A DNA stretch of 64,000 nt from Sphingomonas sp. 1F27F7B. Its GTDB lineage: Bacteria > Pseudomonadota > Alphaproteobacteria > Sphingomonadales > Sphingomonadaceae. The notes below the pieces were generated by a model, which ran no database searches, had not been told where the DNA came from, and saw only the letters and a list, made by a program, of their open reading frames with translations. A program made the translations under genes and the position numbers. Of this stretch, positions 28,767 to 37,570 are shown piece by piece. The DNA is taken from the NCBI RefSeq assembly GCF_005503355.1, contig NZ_SCMK01000002.1:1-64000 (forward strand). Direction: 5' to 3'. Numbering within the stretch: the stretch's first letter is position 1; each line of letters opens with the position of its first letter.

Positions 28767-29493
28767 GCGCGGTGCCGACCAGGATCATCAGCACATGGAT
28801 CGCGGTGTAGAAGCGCGCCGCATCGACGCGCCGCACCAGCCACACCCCGGCCACGGTGGAGACCAGCGCCAGCGGCAGCAGCGCGGCCGACGTCATGACG
28901 TTGGCCGCCGTGAACTGGCCGAGCGCCCAATAGGCAGGCACCTTGATCCAGTTGGTCGCGGCGAAGAAGAGTGCGGTGGTGCCGACCAGCATGTCGCGCG
29001 GCAGGTTCCGCGGCAGCACCCAGAGCTGGAAGGGCGGCTGGCCGGCATGGGCGATCTGGCTGGTGAAGCCCGAGGCGATACCGAACAGCGACCCGATCCA
29101 ATCGGGCCAGCGCGCGCGGTCGCGCGGCGCGGCATGGCGGGCGCCCCGGAGCCGATAGGCGCCGAACAGGATCGAGATCGCCCCGACCATCGCCATCACC
29201 GCGGCGGAGGAAACGCTCGCCGCGAACCAATAGCCGAGCGCGATGCCGAGCATCGAGCCGGGCAGCATCCAGCCCAGCAGCCGCCAGTCGACCGTGCGGC
29301 GAAAGGCCCAGACCCCCACCACGTCCTGCGCGATCAGGATCGGCAGCGTGATCGCGGCGGCGCGCACCGGATCGATCGCCAGGGCGAGCAGGGGGAGCGA
29401 GAGGGCGCCCATACCGGCAAACCCGCCCTTGGACAGGCCGAGCAGAATCACCGCGGGCACCGCGAGCGCATAGAAATGCCAGTCGGCGATCAT
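28744..29493 (-). CDS. Sulfite exporter TauE/SafE family permease
   Basis: A 249-residue membrane protein with about eight helices in two repeats (PAVILLGLSKGGFAGMGAL and a GIASGFTSQIAHAG block, each with the family GxxGFxG-like pattern). It probably exports an organic or sulfur oxyanion; the substrate is unknown. The ATG at 29493 was chosen because longer frames upstream run into the palindromic repeat. The gene end carries the tandem duplication noted here. Confidence 0.88.
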   Translation of the reverse strand: MIADWHFYALAVPAVILLGLSKGGFAGMGALSLPLLALAIDPVRAAAITLPILIAQDVVGVWAFRRTVDWRLLGWMLPGSMLGIALGYWFAASVSSAAVMAMVGAISILFGAYRLRGARHAAPRDRARWPDWIGSLFGIASGFTSQIAHAGQPPFQLWVLPRNLPRDMLVGTTALFFAATNWIKVPAYWALGQFTAANVMTSAALLPLALVSTVAGVWLVRRVDAARFYTAIHVLMILVGTALVAEATL

Positions 29494-29868
29494 GGGGTGG
29501 CGCTTTAGCGTCACCCGCCATCCCGGCGAAAGCCAGGATCTCGTGCCATGGGCGCACGTCGCCGGCTCCTGCCGGCAAGCCTCACCCTGAACTTGTCTGG
29601 CGCCTATCCCCTCGAAACAGGGATGGTCCGATAACCGTCCTCCCCGCGCAGGCGGGGCCCCAGGGTTTCTACGCGGTATCGTCGGTGCCTCTGGATCCCC
29701 GCCTGCACGGGGAGGACGGAAGAGGGGTATTTGTCGCCGGGGATGGGCGCCAAGCGAGTTCGGGGTGATGGGGATGACGATCGCACCCGCCATCGCTCGA
29801 GGCCCGGCTTTACCCGCGGCGACGATGTGGGGTGACGAAGCGAAACAACCGGCCTAATCCCCTCGTCC
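29494..29868. other. Intergenic region between TauE and ABM genes
   Basis: About 375 bp between divergent genes. Most of it is the nested palindrome at 29582-29768. No credible promoter with both hexamers was picked out, and no coding frame with a good start is visible. The remaining flanks are plain GC-rich sequence. Confidence 0.5.
29582..29768. repeat. Nested palindromic repeat related to the CTAG elements
   Basis: Outer arms of 30 nt (29582-29611 and 29739-29768) match at 25 of 30 positions when one is reversed. Inner arms of 23 nt (29635-29657 and 29697-29719) match at 22 of 23 and share the CCCCGCGCAGGCGGGG core with the elements at 21166 and 45685. No CTAG ends are seen here. The whole could fold into one long hairpin. 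Confidence 0.65.
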
Positions 29869-30192
29869 ATGGCAGAGGATCGCACCGGGCAAGTCGCCGT
29901 CCTGTTCATCTCCGAACGCACGGGGGAAGATACCGAGGGCTATGCCGTGGCCGCCGCGGCGATGGACGCGCTTGCCGCCGAGCAGCCCGGCTATCGCGGC
30001 GTCGACCATGTCGGCGACGCCCAGGGCCAGGCAATCACGCTCAGCTACTGGGCCGACGAAGCGAGCGCCGTCGCCTGGCGCAAGCATCCCGAACATGCCG
30101 CAACGCGCGAGGCGGGGCGGGGACGCTGGTACAAATGGTATATGCTGCACGTCGCCGAGATCGGGCGCAGCTACGGCTGGGAGCGCAAATGA
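29869..30192 (+). CDS. Antibiotic biosynthesis monooxygenase family protein
   Basis: A 107-residue ferredoxin-like dimeric alpha-beta barrel. Seen: VAVLFISERTGEDTEGYAVA near the start, ITLSYWADEASAVAWRKHPEH (typical of ABM domains of the YqjZ/PA-type), and a W/Y-rich tail. Family members oxidise small aromatics or act as heme-degrading or stress proteins; the substrate cannot be told. ATGA overlap couples it to the MFS gene that follows. Confidence 0.85.
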   Translation: MAEDRTGQVAVLFISERTGEDTEGYAVAAAAMDALAAEQPGYRGVDHVGDAQGQAITLSYWADEASAVAWRKHPEHAATREAGRGRWYKWYMLHVAEIGRSYGWERK

Positions 30193-31478
30193 GGTTCCGG
30201 CATTTCGACCGGACCTTCGGCCTGCTCTTCACGATCATGCTCGTCATCGCGGCGGGCAACACTGCGCTGCAATCGGTGCTCCCCGCGCTCGGCCGCTCAC
30301 TCCACGCGCCGGACAGCGCCGTCGCCGCGGTCTTCTCGGTCTCCGCCCTGCTCTGGGTGATCGCCGCACCCTTCTGGGCCAACCGGTCGGACCGGCACGG
30401 GCGCCGCGCGATGGTCCTGGTCGGCATTGCCGGCTTCACCGTGTCGCTGGGACTGTGCGGGCTGTGCCTCGCCATGGGCATCAACGGCCTGCTCGGCCCG
30501 GCGGCGACGTTCATCGCCTTCATCGCCGGCCGGGTGATCTACGGCACCTTCGGCTCCGCGGCGCCCCCCGCGGTGCAGGCGATCGTCGCCGGGCGGACCA
30601 GCCGCGAGGAACGGACCGGCGCGCTCACGCTGCTCGCCTCGGCATTCGGGCTCGGCACCATCCTGGGCCCGGCGATCGCGCCCTATCTGGTCATGGGCAG
30701 CCTGTGGGACGGGGGGCCGATGATCGGGCTCGCCGGCCCCGCATTCGCGGCGAGCGCGATCGGCGTGGTGATCTGGATCGCGGCGGCGCGCGGCCTGCCC
30801 AAGGACGAAGGCGACGCACATGGCGCCGCGATCTCCTATCCCTCCATCGGCGGGCAGGGGACCGGCGCCACCGTGACTGCCGCCACCGCCGCCGAGACGC
30901 ACGAGAACATCCGCTATTTCGACCCGCGCATCCGGCCGTGGATCGTGACGGGGCTGATCATCGGCCATGCCCAGGCGATGACCGGCCAGGCGATCGGCTT
31001 CCTGATCATCGATCGGATGCACCTGCCCCCGGCCGAGGCGCTGCACCCGACCGGGCTGGTGCTGATGATGGGCGCGGGCGCGTCGCTGCTCGCCCAATGG
31101 GGGCTGATCCCGATGCTCGACCTGCGCCCGCGTGCGCTGGTGCTGACCGGCGCGGCGCTGGGCGCGATCGGCTGCGTCGCAACGGGCACGGCGACGACGC
31201 TCTACGGCATCGCGCTCGGCTATGCGCTCACGGCGCTCGGCATGGGTTTCGCGCGGCCGGGCTTCACCGCCGGCGCCTCGCTGGGCGTGGGTCCGGAAGC
31301 GCAGGGATCGGTGGCCGGCAAGGTCACTTCCGTGAACGGCGCAGCCTTCGTGCTGGGGCCGTCGATCGGAGTCGGGCTGTACGAGCTGTGGCGGCCGCTG
31401 CCCTATCTCACTGCGGCGGGATGGCTGGCATGCCTGCTGGTCTATGCGTGGGTGGCGACGCGGAGGGCGAAGGCCTGA
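30189..31478 (+). CDS. MFS transporter
   Basis: A 429-residue major facilitator with 12 predicted helices. The loop 2-3 motif is NRSDRHGRRAMVLVG, the drug-efflux-type A-motif, and helix 5 has ASAFGLGTILGPAIAPYLV, a motif-C-like segment of antiporters. Drug or metabolite export is likely, substrate unknown. It starts within the ATGA overlap with the monooxygenase gene, so the two may act together. Convergent with the CDC48 gene. Confidence 0.9.
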   Translation: MRFRHFDRTFGLLFTIMLVIAAGNTALQSVLPALGRSLHAPDSAVAAVFSVSALLWVIAAPFWANRSDRHGRRAMVLVGIAGFTVSLGLCGLCLAMGINGLLGPAATFIAFIAGRVIYGTFGSAAPPAVQAIVAGRTSREERTGALTLLASAFGLGTILGPAIAPYLVMGSLWDGGPMIGLAGPAFAASAIGVVIWIAAARGLPKDEGDAHGAAISYPSIGGQGTGATVTAATAAETHENIRYFDPRIRPWIVTGLIIGHAQAMTGQAIGFLIIDRMHLPPAEALHPTGLVLMMGAGASLLAQWGLIPMLDLRPRALVLTGAALGAIGCVATGTATTLYGIALGYALTALGMGFARPGFTAGASLGVGPEAQGSVAGKVTSVNGAAFVLGPSIGVGLYELWRPLPYLTAAGWLACLLVYAWVATRRAKA

Positions 31479-31480
31479 GC

Positions 31481-31607
31481 TTCCCCTCCCTGGAAGGGAG
31501 GGGATCGAGGGGTGGGTGTGGTCCAGGCGATATAGCGACCACCAGCGCGGCGCATCCGTTTCGCGTATATCCACCCACCCCCAGCCCCTCCCCTGCAGGG
31601 AGGGGAG
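31481..31607. repeat. GC-rich inverted repeat between MFS and CDC48 genes
   Basis: Left arm (31481-31521, containing CTCCCTGGAAGGGAGGGG) and right arm (31571-31607, containing CTCCCCTGCAGGGAGGGG) are imperfect inverted copies of each other around about 50 bp. Each arm also forms its own hairpin. Position between convergent genes suggests a transcript-end role; similar repeats are common in sphingomonads (memory). Confidence 0.6.
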
Positions 31608-31616
31608 CGACAGGGA

Positions 31617-33911
31617 TCAATCGGCGCCCTTCGGCCCATGCCCGCGCAGCATGCCCGGCGCGATGAAGCCGATGGGCTGGATCGCCGAGGCCTGCTGCTT
31701 CAGCCGGCCCGACATCGCCTGATATTCGTCTTCCATCTCGGGCGTGACCGTGGCGCGCGAATCGGCGAGCGCCTCGTCGAAATGCGCCATCGTCACTTCG
31801 CGCGTGTCGAGCGACTGCCGCAGCGCGATCAGGCCGGCGCGGCGAACCACGTCCTCCAGATCGGCGCCCGTATAGCGCTCGGTCTGCCCGGCGACCGACT
31901 GCAGGTCGACGTCCGCGGCAAGCGGCATCCTCTCCGTCTGGATCTTCAGGATCCGCTCGCGTCCGGCGGCATCGGGCACGCCGACATAGATCAGCTCGTC
32001 GAACCGGCCCGGACGCAGCAGGGCGGGATCGATCAGGTTCGGCCGGTTGGTGGCACCGATCACCACCACCGACTGCAGCTCTTCGAGCCCGTCCATCTCG
32101 GAAAGGATCGTGTTGACCACGCGCTCGGTCGCCTGGGGCTCGCCCAGCCCGCCGCCGCGCGCGGGCACCAGCGAATCGAGCTCGTCGATGAAGAGCACGC
32201 AGGGCGCGACCTGGCGGGCGCGGGCGAAGAGCCGGGCGATCTGCTGCTCGGATTCGCCATACCATTTCGACAGCAGGTCGCTGGACTTGGTGGCGATGAA
32301 GTTCGCCTCCGCCTCGCGCGCGACTGCCTTGGCCAGCAGCGTCTTGCCGGTGCCGGGGGGGCCATAGAGCAGGAAGCCCTTGGCGGGGCGGATGCCGAGG
32401 CGGCGGAACGCGTCGGGATCCTTGAGCGGCAGCTCGACGCCTTCCCGCAGCCGCATCTGCGCATCGTCGAGCCCGCCGACATCCTCCCAGCGAACGCGCG
32501 GCGCCTCGACCATTACTTCGCGCATCGCCGAGGGCTGGACGCGCTTCAGCGCCTCGAGGAAATCCTCGCGCGTCACCGACAGCGTATCGAGCACCTCGTG
32601 CGGAATCGTGCCTTCCGCCAGGTTGAGCTTCGGCATGATCCGGCGCACCGCCTCGATCGCCGCCTCGCGGGCGAGCGCGGAGAGATCGGCGCCGACAAAA
32701 CCATAAGTGGTGCGCGCCAGTTCGCCGAGATCGACCTTGTCGCCGAGCGGCATGCCGCGCGTGTGAATGCCCAGAATCTCGCGGCGGCCGCGCTCGTCGG
32801 GCACGCCGACGATGATCTCGCGGTCGAACCGGCCCGGCCTGCGCAGCGCCTCGTCGATCGCATCGGGCCGGTTGGTCGCGGCAATGACCACGATGTTGGC
32901 ACGCGATTCCAGCCCGTCCATCAGCGTGAGCAGCTGGGCGACGAGACGCTTCTCCGCCTCGCCCGACACCTGGCCCCGCTTGGGCGCAATCGAATCGATC
33001 TCGTCGATGAACACGATCGACGGCGCCGCCTTCGCCGCTTCCTCGAAGACCTGGCGCAGCCGGCCTTCGGACTCGCCATAGGCGGAGCCCATGATTTCCG
33101 GCCCGTTGATCAGGAAGAACTGCGCGTCCGATTCGTTGGCGACGGCGCGGGCGAGGCGGGTCTTGCCGGTGCCGGGCGGGCCATGCAGCAGCACGCCCTT
33201 GGGCGGATCGACGCCCAGGCGCTGGAACAGCTCGGGATAGCGCAGCGGCAGTTCGACCATCTCGCGCAGCTGGTCGATCGTGCCGGCCATGCCGCCGATA
33301 TCGTCATAGGTGACGTCGGCGCGCCGGCCGTCGCCCGCCGCCTCTTCAAATTCGGGGCGCAGCTCCACTTCGGTATTCTCGTCGATATGGACGATGCCCT
33401 TGGGGCTGGCCGAAACGACGGTGAGGCGGATCTCCTGCAGGGCATAGGCGGGCGCGCGCAGGAACTGGGCGACCTGGGGCGGGATGTCGGCGCGCTGCTG
33501 GCCGGCGGTGGCAACGACGTCCCCCTGCGCCAGCGGGCGCTGGAAGAAGACGCGCTTCAGTGCCTCGCCGCTGCCCTGGAGACGCAGATTCTGCTGAGCG
33601 GGCGCGAACACCACCCGCGTCGCCGGCTTGGACGCGGCCTTGCGCACTTCGACGAAATCGCCCGAGCCGACGCCGGCATTGGCGCGCTGGAGGCCGTCGA
33701 TGCGCAGGATCTCGAGACCCTCGTCCTCGGCATAGGGGAGCACGGCGAGCGCGGGGGTGGCGCGCTTGCCGACGATCTCGATCACATCGCCTTCGGCAAG
33801 CTCGAGCCGCGCCATCAGCGCGCGCGGCAGATGCGCCAGGCCGCGGCCGCTATCCTCGGGCCGGGCATTGGCAACCTGTAACCGGAAGGGCTGCGTTTCT
33901 TCGTCCGCCAT
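31617..33911 (-). CDS. CDC48/VCP-type AAA+ ATPase
   Basis: A 764-residue double-ring AAA protein like archaeal VAT and eukaryotic p97/CDC48, which unfolds and extracts proteins. The N-domain covers about 1-190 (double-psi barrel features: [19 protein letters not shown]). D1 has Walker A GPPGTGKT at 244-251 and Walker B FIDEID; D2 has Walker A GPPGTGKT at 517-524 and LFIDELDSL. Both second-region-of-homology segments have arginine fingers ([18 protein letters not shown]). GGAG lies upstream of the ATG. Substrates in bacteria are not defined. Confidence 0.95.
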   Translation of the reverse strand: MADEETQPFRLQVANARPEDSGRGLAHLPRALMARLELAEGDVIEIVGKRATPALAVLPYAEDEGLEILRIDGLQRANAGVGSGDFVEVRKAASKPATRVVFAPAQQNLRLQGSGEALKRVFFQRPLAQGDVVATAGQQRADIPPQVAQFLRAPAYALQEIRLTVVSASPKGIVHIDENTEVELRPEFEEAAGDGRRADVTYDDIGGMAGTIDQLREMVELPLRYPELFQRLGVDPPKGVLLHGPPGTGKTRLARAVANESDAQFFLINGPEIMGSAYGESEGRLRQVFEEAAKAAPSIVFIDEIDSIAPKRGQVSGEAEKRLVAQLLTLMDGLESRANIVVIAATNRPDAIDEALRRPGRFDREIIVGVPDERGRREILGIHTRGMPLGDKVDLGELARTTYGFVGADLSALAREAAIEAVRRIMPKLNLAEGTIPHEVLDTLSVTREDFLEALKRVQPSAMREVMVEAPRVRWEDVGGLDDAQMRLREGVELPLKDPDAFRRLGIRPAKGFLLYGPPGTGKTLLAKAVAREAEANFIATKSSDLLSKWYGESEQQIARLFARARQVAPCVLFIDELDSLVPARGGGLGEPQATERVVNTILSEMDGLEELQSVVVIGATNRPNLIDPALLRPGRFDELIYVGVPDAAGRERILKIQTERMPLAADVDLQSVAGQTERYTGADLEDVVRRAGLIALRQSLDTREVTMAHFDEALADSRATVTPEMEDEYQAMSGRLKQQASAIQPIGFIAPGMLRGHGPKGAD

Positions 33912-33964
33912 GTTCTATTTCTCCGCAGGCGTGTGAGACGCGGAACGTGGGGGATTGGTTGCGC

Positions 33965-33993
33965 AAAAAAAAGGCCGATCACGAGGACCGGCC
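33965..33993 (-). terminator. Orphan intrinsic terminator upstream of the CDC48 gene
   Basis: Read on the minus strand, GGCCGGTC pairs with GATCGGCC (8 bp, one G.U) around loop CTCGT, followed by eight T. It is a textbook terminator, but no minus-strand gene precedes it; the divergent LysR gene is on the plus strand. It therefore ends a small RNA or attenuates the CDC48 leader. Confidence 0.75.
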
Positions 33994-34110
33994 GGGAAAG
34001 TTTTAGGAGAGGATGCCTGAAAGGCACGTGCTTTGTGCAGTGCGGCCGGTTTTTGTGCAAGTGCGAAAAGAAACATTAACGCGTGCACACCTTGCAATCG
34101 CGCTTGTGAA
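33965..34110 (-). ncRNA. Candidate small RNA or CDC48 leader ending at the orphan terminator
   Basis: The minus-strand stretch before the terminator has a short GCCTTTCAGGC hairpin (about 34014-34025), then the C/U-rich single-stranded run CATCCTCTCCTAAAACTTTC, then the terminator. C/U-rich anti-Shine-Dalgarno runs are typical of alphaproteobacterial small RNAs. The 5' end is not determined, so the start given here is a guess. Confidence 0.35.
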
Positions 34111-34142
34111 GAACGATAACTGCTCACGAGTGTGAAAACCCA

Positions 34143-34168
34143 TTGGCGCGGGCGAAAACCCGCGCCAA
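34143..34168 (+). other. Perfect hairpin upstream of the LysR gene
   Basis: TTGGCGCGGG pairs with CCCGCGCCAA (10 bp) around loop CGAAAA. It lies 36 bases before the LysR start in the presumed 5' region. No T-run follows, so it is not an ordinary terminator; an RNA structure in the leader or an operator are possible. Confidence 0.45.
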
Positions 34169-34203
34169 GGATCGTGACGCAGCGCAACAAAAAAGAGAGC
34201 GAG

Positions 34204-35103
34204 ATGCGACGACTACCCCCGCTTACGGCAATCGAGGCCTTCGTGCAGGTGGCGCGGCTCGGCTCGATCAAGGCCGCCGCGGAGGAGCTGGCGCTTTCCT
34301 CGCCGGCGCTGAGCCGCCGCGTCCAGGCGCTCGAGCGCTTCATCGGCAAGCCCCTGTTCGAGCGCCGGCACCAGGCGCTGCGCCTCAACGACGATGGCGA
34401 GCGGCTGCTCGGCATGATCGCACCGGCGCTCGACACCATGGCCGATGCCGTGGAGACGATGACCAGCGGCACCGAGCTGCTGCGCCTGCGCCTGGGCATC
34501 CTGCCGCTCTTCGCGACGCAGCGGCTGATGCCGCACATGGGCAACCTCAAGCGCAGGCATCCCGAGCTGCATCTCGACGTCGATACCGGCGCGCACGCCG
34601 TGGCGCGGCTCGGCGACGGGCTCGACGCGGCGATCGTGGTGGCGCGCGACATCGACCCTACGCTGTATTCGAAGCGGCTGGACCGCAACCGCGTCTATGT
34701 GATCGGCGCGCGTTCGCTGGTGGAGGGCCCCGATCCGATCACCCGGCCCGAGCAGCTTTCGAAGCTGACCGCGCTGGTGCACCGCGACATGGCGGACACT
34801 TTCACTGCCTGGCGCGCGGCGGCGGGGCTGTCGCACCTGGAAATCGAGCCCGCGGCGATCGATCATTTCGATTCGGGCACGCTGATGCTCGAGGCGGCGG
34901 CACAGGGGCTCGGCGTCGCCTTCATGCTCGAATCGCATTTCGAGGCGGCGCGCGACGACCGGCTCGTCCAGCTCTTCGACCTGACCGTGGAGAGCGACTA
35001 CAGCTATTGGTTCGTCTGCCGGCCGCGTGCGTTGGCAACGCGACCGGTCAAGCTGTTCCACGACTGGCTGATCGAAGTGCTCCACGCCGAACGGGTGGAG
35101 TAG
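34204..35103 (+). CDS. LysR family transcriptional regulator
   Basis: A 299-residue regulator. The N-terminal winged helix (about 1-60) has the pattern PPLTAIEAFVQVARLGSIKAA then LALSSPALSRRVQALE, the LysR DNA-binding helix, of GcvA-like type. The effector domain has two Rossmann-like lobes. Start ATG at 34204 has GAGAGCGAG upstream. No adjacent target operon is obvious; the divergent CDC48 gene is a candidate by position. Ligand unknown. Confidence 0.9.
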   Translation: MRRLPPLTAIEAFVQVARLGSIKAAAEELALSSPALSRRVQALERFIGKPLFERRHQALRLNDDGERLLGMIAPALDTMADAVETMTSGTELLRLRLGILPLFATQRLMPHMGNLKRRHPELHLDVDTGAHAVARLGDGLDAAIVVARDIDPTLYSKRLDRNRVYVIGARSLVEGPDPITRPEQLSKLTALVHRDMADTFTAWRAAAGLSHLEIEPAAIDHFDSGTLMLEAAAQGLGVAFMLESHFEAARDDRLVQLFDLTVESDYSYWFVCRPRALATRPVKLFHDWLIEVLHAERVE

Positions 35104-35108
35104 ATACG

Positions 35109-35134
35109 AAAAACCCCTCCCGGACGGGGAGGGG
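35109..35134 (-). terminator. Intrinsic terminator for the cyclophilin gene
   Basis: On the minus strand CCCCTCCC pairs with GGGAGGGG around loop CGTCC, followed by five T (plus-strand A-run 35109-35113). It lies 16 bases beyond the TAA stop. The hairpin could also end the LysR transcript from the other side, but the T-run is only on the minus strand. Confidence 0.7.
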
Positions 35135-35149
35135 CTGTTCGGCCGGGCC

Positions 35150-35605
35150 TTACGCTTCGGTGCGGGCCTTGACGATCTTGCCCGGATTGCGCGGCGGCTC
35201 GCCCTTGGGCAGCGCGTCGACATGCTCCATGCCCTCGGTCACCACGCCCCAGACGGTGTACTGGCCGTCGAGGAAGGTGGCGTCGTCGAGGCAGATGAAG
35301 AATTGCGAGTTGGCGCTGTTCGGATCCATGGTACGCGCCATCGAGCAGACGCCGCGGACGTGCGGCTCGCGGCTGAACTCGGCCGGCAGGTCGGGCAGCT
35401 TCGAGCCGCTCATGCCGGTGCCGGTGGGATCGCCGCCCTGGGCCATGAAGCCGTCGATGACGCGGTGGAAGATCACCCCGTCGTAAAAGCCCTCATCGGC
35501 GAGCGTGGCGATGCGCTCGACATGCTGGGGCGCGAGATCGGGCCGGAGCTGGATCTGCACGTCGCCAGTATCGAGGGTCATGACGAGCTTGGTGGGTTCG
35601 GACAC
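35150..35605 (-). CDS. Peptidyl-prolyl cis-trans isomerase, cyclophilin type
   Basis: A 151-residue cyclophilin without signal peptide, so cytosolic (PpiB-like). Seen: FYDGVIFHRVIDGFMAQGGD, SMARTMDPNSANSQFFIC (active-site Arg and Phe) and the GQYTVWGVVTEGME segment. Start is GTG at 35605 with AGGAG before it; in-frame sequence further upstream has no similarity. A terminator follows the stop. Assists proline isomerisation during folding. Confidence 0.95.
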   Translation of the reverse strand: MSEPTKLVMTLDTGDVQIQLRPDLAPQHVERIATLADEGFYDGVIFHRVIDGFMAQGGDPTGTGMSGSKLPDLPAEFSREPHVRGVCSMARTMDPNSANSQFFICLDDATFLDGQYTVWGVVTEGMEHVDALPKGEPPRNPGKIVKARTEA

Positions 35606-35716
35606 GAAGTTACTCCTGAGAACGATTTGCACCCTGCCTAGGCGGGCTTCCGGCGACTTGCAAATCGCGCCCGGCAATGGCAGCGGCGGAAGGGGGCCAA
35701 CAAGGGAGGTCGAACC

Positions 35717-37120
35717 TTGAGCGAGACCGAACTTCAAACGGATAGCGGCGCCCCGGAGCCCCAGCTCGACGAGGACGACCGGCTGCGGCCCGCGTTCGTC
35801 CATGCTGTGCTCGATGCCGTCCATGCCGGCGATTCCGCCCGCGCCCATGCGCTGGCCGAGCCACTCCACCCCGCCGACATCGCCGACTTGGTCGAGCTTA
35901 CGCCCACCGAGGATCGCGCCGCACTGGTCGCCGCGATCGCCGACCTGATCGATGGCGACGTGCTCGCCGAAATGAACGACTGGGTGCGCGAAGCCCTGGT
36001 CGAATCGCTCACCGCCACCCAGGTGGCGGACATCGCCGCCGAGCTCGACACCGACGACGCTGTCGCGATCATCGAGGACATGGATGTCGAGGACCAGCGC
36101 GAAGTGCTGCGCGCGCTCGACCCGGACGACCGCGCCGCGATCGAGGAAGCGCTTTCCTATCCGGAGGAATCCGCCGGCCGCCTGATGCAGCGCGAGCTGA
36201 TCGCGGTGCCGGAGCATTGGACCGTCGGCGACGTGCTCGACTATCTGCGCAAGAACGAGGATCTCACCACCGATTTCTGGGAGATCTTCGTCGTCGATCC
36301 GGCGCACAAGCCGGTGGGCACCTGCCAGCTCTCCTGGGTACTGCGCACACCCCGCGTCGTCTCGATGAGCGACGTGATGAAGCGCGAGCAGACGCTGATC
36401 CCGGTCGACATGGACCAGGAGGAAGTGGCGCTGCGCTTCCAGAAATACGCGCTGATCTCGGCCGCGGTGATCGATCCGAGCGGGCGGCTGGTCGGGATGA
36501 TCACGGTGGACGACATCGTCCACATCATCTCCGAAGAGGCGGGCGAGGACATTCTCCGCCTGTCCGGCGCCGGCGAAGGCGACATCAACGAGCCCGTGGT
36601 GGACAGCTACAAGGGCCGGGTGCGCTGGCTGCTCACCAACCTGCTTACCGCACTGGTGGCGGCCACGATCATCAGCCTGTTCGAAGGCACGATCTCGAAG
36701 ATGGTCGCGCTCGCGGCACTGATGCCGATCGTCGCGGGCGTGGGCGGCAATGCCGGCACCCAGACCATGGCGGTGACGGTGCGCGCGCTCGCCACCAACC
36801 AGCTCACTCAGTCCAACACGCTGCGCGCGATCCGGCGCGAGATCTCGATCGCCGTGCTCAACGGGCTGACCGTGGCCTTCGTGATCGGCACCGCCGTGGC
36901 GCTGTTCTTCCACCATCCGGCGCTGGGCGGCGTGATCGCCGCCGCGATGCTCACCAATATCGTGATCGCGGGGCTGGCCGGCGTGATCGTGCCGCTCACG
37001 CTCGACCGGTTCAATGCCGATCCTGCGGTGGCGAGTTCGATCTTCGTGACGATGACCACCGATTCGATGGGCTTCCTCGCGTTCCTGGGCCTCGCCACCG
37101 CGAGCGGGCTGGTCGGTTGA
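35717..37120 (+). CDS. mgtE: Magnesium transporter MgtE
   Basis: A 467-residue Mg2+ channel. The N-terminal helical domain and a pair of CBS domains (about 140-270) sense Mg2+, and five helices from about 310 (PIVAGVGGNAGTQTMAVTV is the pore-lining MgtE motif) form the channel. Start is TTG at 35717 behind a strong GGGAGGT. An acidic N-terminus (DSGAPEPQLDEDDRL) is normal for the family. No Mg2+ riboswitch was seen upstream. Confidence 0.94.
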   Translation: MSETELQTDSGAPEPQLDEDDRLRPAFVHAVLDAVHAGDSARAHALAEPLHPADIADLVELTPTEDRAALVAAIADLIDGDVLAEMNDWVREALVESLTATQVADIAAELDTDDAVAIIEDMDVEDQREVLRALDPDDRAAIEEALSYPEESAGRLMQRELIAVPEHWTVGDVLDYLRKNEDLTTDFWEIFVVDPAHKPVGTCQLSWVLRTPRVVSMSDVMKREQTLIPVDMDQEEVALRFQKYALISAAVIDPSGRLVGMITVDDIVHIISEEAGEDILRLSGAGEGDINEPVVDSYKGRVRWLLTNLLTALVAATIISLFEGTISKMVALAALMPIVAGVGGNAGTQTMAVTVRALATNQLTQSNTLRAIRREISIAVLNGLTVAFVIGTAVALFFHHPALGGVIAAAMLTNIVIAGLAGVIVPLTLDRFNADPAVASSIFVTMTTDSMGFLAFLGLATASGLVG

Positions 37121-37151
37121 TCGCAAGCGCCGCAGCGCCCAGATTGGCCGC

Positions 37152-37550
37152 GTGCCGCTGCATCTCACCAAAGTCGCCTTTGCCTGCGACTCCGTCGATC
37201 ATCTCGCCCAGCGCCTTGGCGCGCGCCGCAGTCCGTGGGCGCTGACCACGCGCTATCTGCCCAAGCGCCACGAGGAGATTGGCGGCCAGGGTTCGCTCTT
37301 CTGGATCCTCAAGCACCAGCTGGTCGGCCGCACGCCGATCCTGGGGTTCGGCGAGGCCGAGGGCGGGCGGACCGCGATCCTGATGGAACCGCGGCTGATC
37401 CTGGTCGCCGCCCGCCCCAAGCGCGCGCATCAGGGCTGGCGCTATCTCGAAGCGAAGGATGCGCCGCCCGACCTGGGCGAAGCCGGGGCGGGGCTGGACG
37501 AACTGCCGCCCGCGCTGATGGGCGAGCTCGCCGGACTGGGGCTGATCTGA
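37152..37550 (+). CDS. DUF1489 family protein
   Basis: A 132-residue protein. GTG start, then PLHLTKVAFACDSVDHLAQ, the N-terminal DUF1489 signature, and the LTTRYLPKRHEEI and GQGSLFWILKHQLVGR segments that mark the family. Widespread in alphaproteobacteria, function unknown. It follows mgtE closely (about 30 bp), so it may be co-transcribed. Confidence 0.88.
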   Translation: MPLHLTKVAFACDSVDHLAQRLGARRSPWALTTRYLPKRHEEIGGQGSLFWILKHQLVGRTPILGFGEAEGGRTAILMEPRLILVAARPKRAHQGWRYLEAKDAPPDLGEAGAGLDELPPALMGELAGLGLI

Positions 37551-37570
37551 CGCGCGCCGGGAGGCGGCCT

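Noticed and set aside
31638..33881. 747-codon plus-strand frame opposite the CDC48 gene
   Set aside because: Antisense shadow of a clear AAA ATPase; composition typical of such shadows.
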